Shown one piece after another: positions 5,288-5,655 of a DNA stretch of 5,655 nucleotides (the stretch's first letter is position 1; each line of letters opens with the position of its first letter). The stretch is from contig DFDR01000035.1 of assembly GCA_002369295.1 (NCBI GenBank), forward strand, positions 7,330 to 12,984, in the 5' to 3' direction. The translations under genes and the position numbers were made by a program. Origin of the DNA: Desulfovibrionaceae bacterium UBA3823 (GTDB taxonomy: Bacteria; Desulfobacterota; Desulfovibrionia; Desulfovibrionales; Desulfovibrionaceae). The notes below the pieces were generated by a model. It was given only the letters and a program-made list of their open reading frames with translations, was not told the origin of the DNA and made no database searches.

Positions 5288-5655
5288 TCAGCGCCAGAAG
5301 CAGAGCCACTCGGCAAAGGGCACGAAGCGCCGGCCGCTGGCCACGGTCCGGCGCCAGCAGGCGGCAAGGCCCAGGGCCAGGCCTGCCAGCGCCATGCTGG
5401 CCTTGGCCAGATGCGCCAGGAGGCTGGCAGCCATGCCCGCCAGGCCCCAGATCATGCCCTGGCTTTGGCCGGCGCCAGTTCCAGGGACGGCCCCCGCCTC
5501 CTGGCCGCCCGCAAGCCCTGCGGCAAGGCATGTCAGGGCGAAGGCGCACAGGCCAAAGCCGGCAAGGGCCTCGAGGCGCCAGAAGGCAAGAGTCTTGCTG
5601 TAGGCGAAGGAAACGTTGACCGTGTCGTTTGGATCGCCCCATGCCGTTGTCCGCA
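5288..5655 (-). CDS. Unrecognised membrane protein, C-terminal part (runs off right edge)
   Basis: The minus-strand frame is open from the window edge to a TGA at 5290-5288: 121 complete codons with strong G/C third-position bias, unlike the Arg-rich overlapping frames. I do not recognise the family. A polar stretch, WGDPNDTVNVSFAYSKT (5-21), is followed by a hydrophobic segment (about 29-50), a Gly/Gln-containing loop (51-66) and a second hydrophobic segment (about 67-99) interrupted by His81 and Lys84. It ends in a basic, aromatic tail: WRRT (100-103), then GRRF, EWLCFWR. This suggests two membrane helices and a cytoplasmic C-terminus. The start lies beyond the window. It is the only intact-looking gene here ending in TGA. 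Confidence 0.6.
   Translation of the reverse strand, partial: RTTAWGDPNDTVNVSFAYSKTLAFWRLEALAGFGLCAFALTCLAAGLAGGQEAGAVPGTGAGQSQGMIWGLAGMAASLLAHLAKASMALAGLALGLAACWRRTVASGRRFVPFAEWLCFWR

Noticed and set aside
4998..5642. Minus-strand frame of 214 codons at the right edge
   Set aside because: It is Arg- and Cys-rich without hydrophobic organisation and overlaps the YgiW-like gene. The neighbouring minus-strand frame ending at 5288 has far better codon bias.

Overview
This 5.7 kb window is GC-rich bacterial chromosome, with coding frames strongly biased to G or C at third positions. It looks like a member of the Desulfovibrionaceae (Desulfovibrio, Bilophila, Mailhella and relatives). The best clue is the large gene in the right half, whose product resembles the homotrimeric outer-membrane porin family known mainly from Desulfovibrio. 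A polar flagellar gene with a sigma-54 promoter and an RACo-type ferredoxin/ASKHA protein fit an anaerobic, motile, Gram-negative organism of this kind. This assignment comes from reading protein motifs by eye, not from a database search.

Layout, left to right. (1) 1-202, minus strand: the N-terminus of a flagellar motor switch protein (FliM/FliN type), running off the left edge. (2) 203-442: a divergent intergenic region with a perfect-consensus sigma-54 promoter facing the flagellar gene. (3) 443-2053, plus strand: an RACo-like [2Fe-2S]/ASKHA protein, the family that reductively reactivates corrinoid proteins using ATP; no corrinoid partner lies in the window. (4) 2054-2175: a short convergent gap with a 22-base imperfect direct repeat. 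(5) 2176-2853, minus strand: a small calcineurin-like metallophosphoesterase. (6) 2854-3035: a comparatively AT-rich divergent promoter region serving the phosphoesterase and the porin. (7) 3036-4700, plus strand: the porin, interrupted by a single in-frame TGA at 3993-3995, with the remainder continuing in the same frame to a typical outer-membrane C-terminus. (8) 4780-5166, plus strand: a secreted YgiW/YdeI-family OB-fold protein. (9) 5167-5287: a convergent gap with overlapping GC-rich hairpins. (10) 5288-5655, minus strand: the C-terminal end of an unrecognised membrane protein, running off the right edge.

The genes do not form one operon. Transcription alternates, with two divergent pairs (flagellar/RACo and phosphoesterase/porin) and two convergent junctions. 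Only the porin and the YgiW-like gene could share a transcript; both products are destined for the cell envelope. I found no mobile element, CRISPR array, tRNA or rRNA, and nothing I would call a new biological system. The most notable points are the interrupted porin and the exact sigma-54 site.
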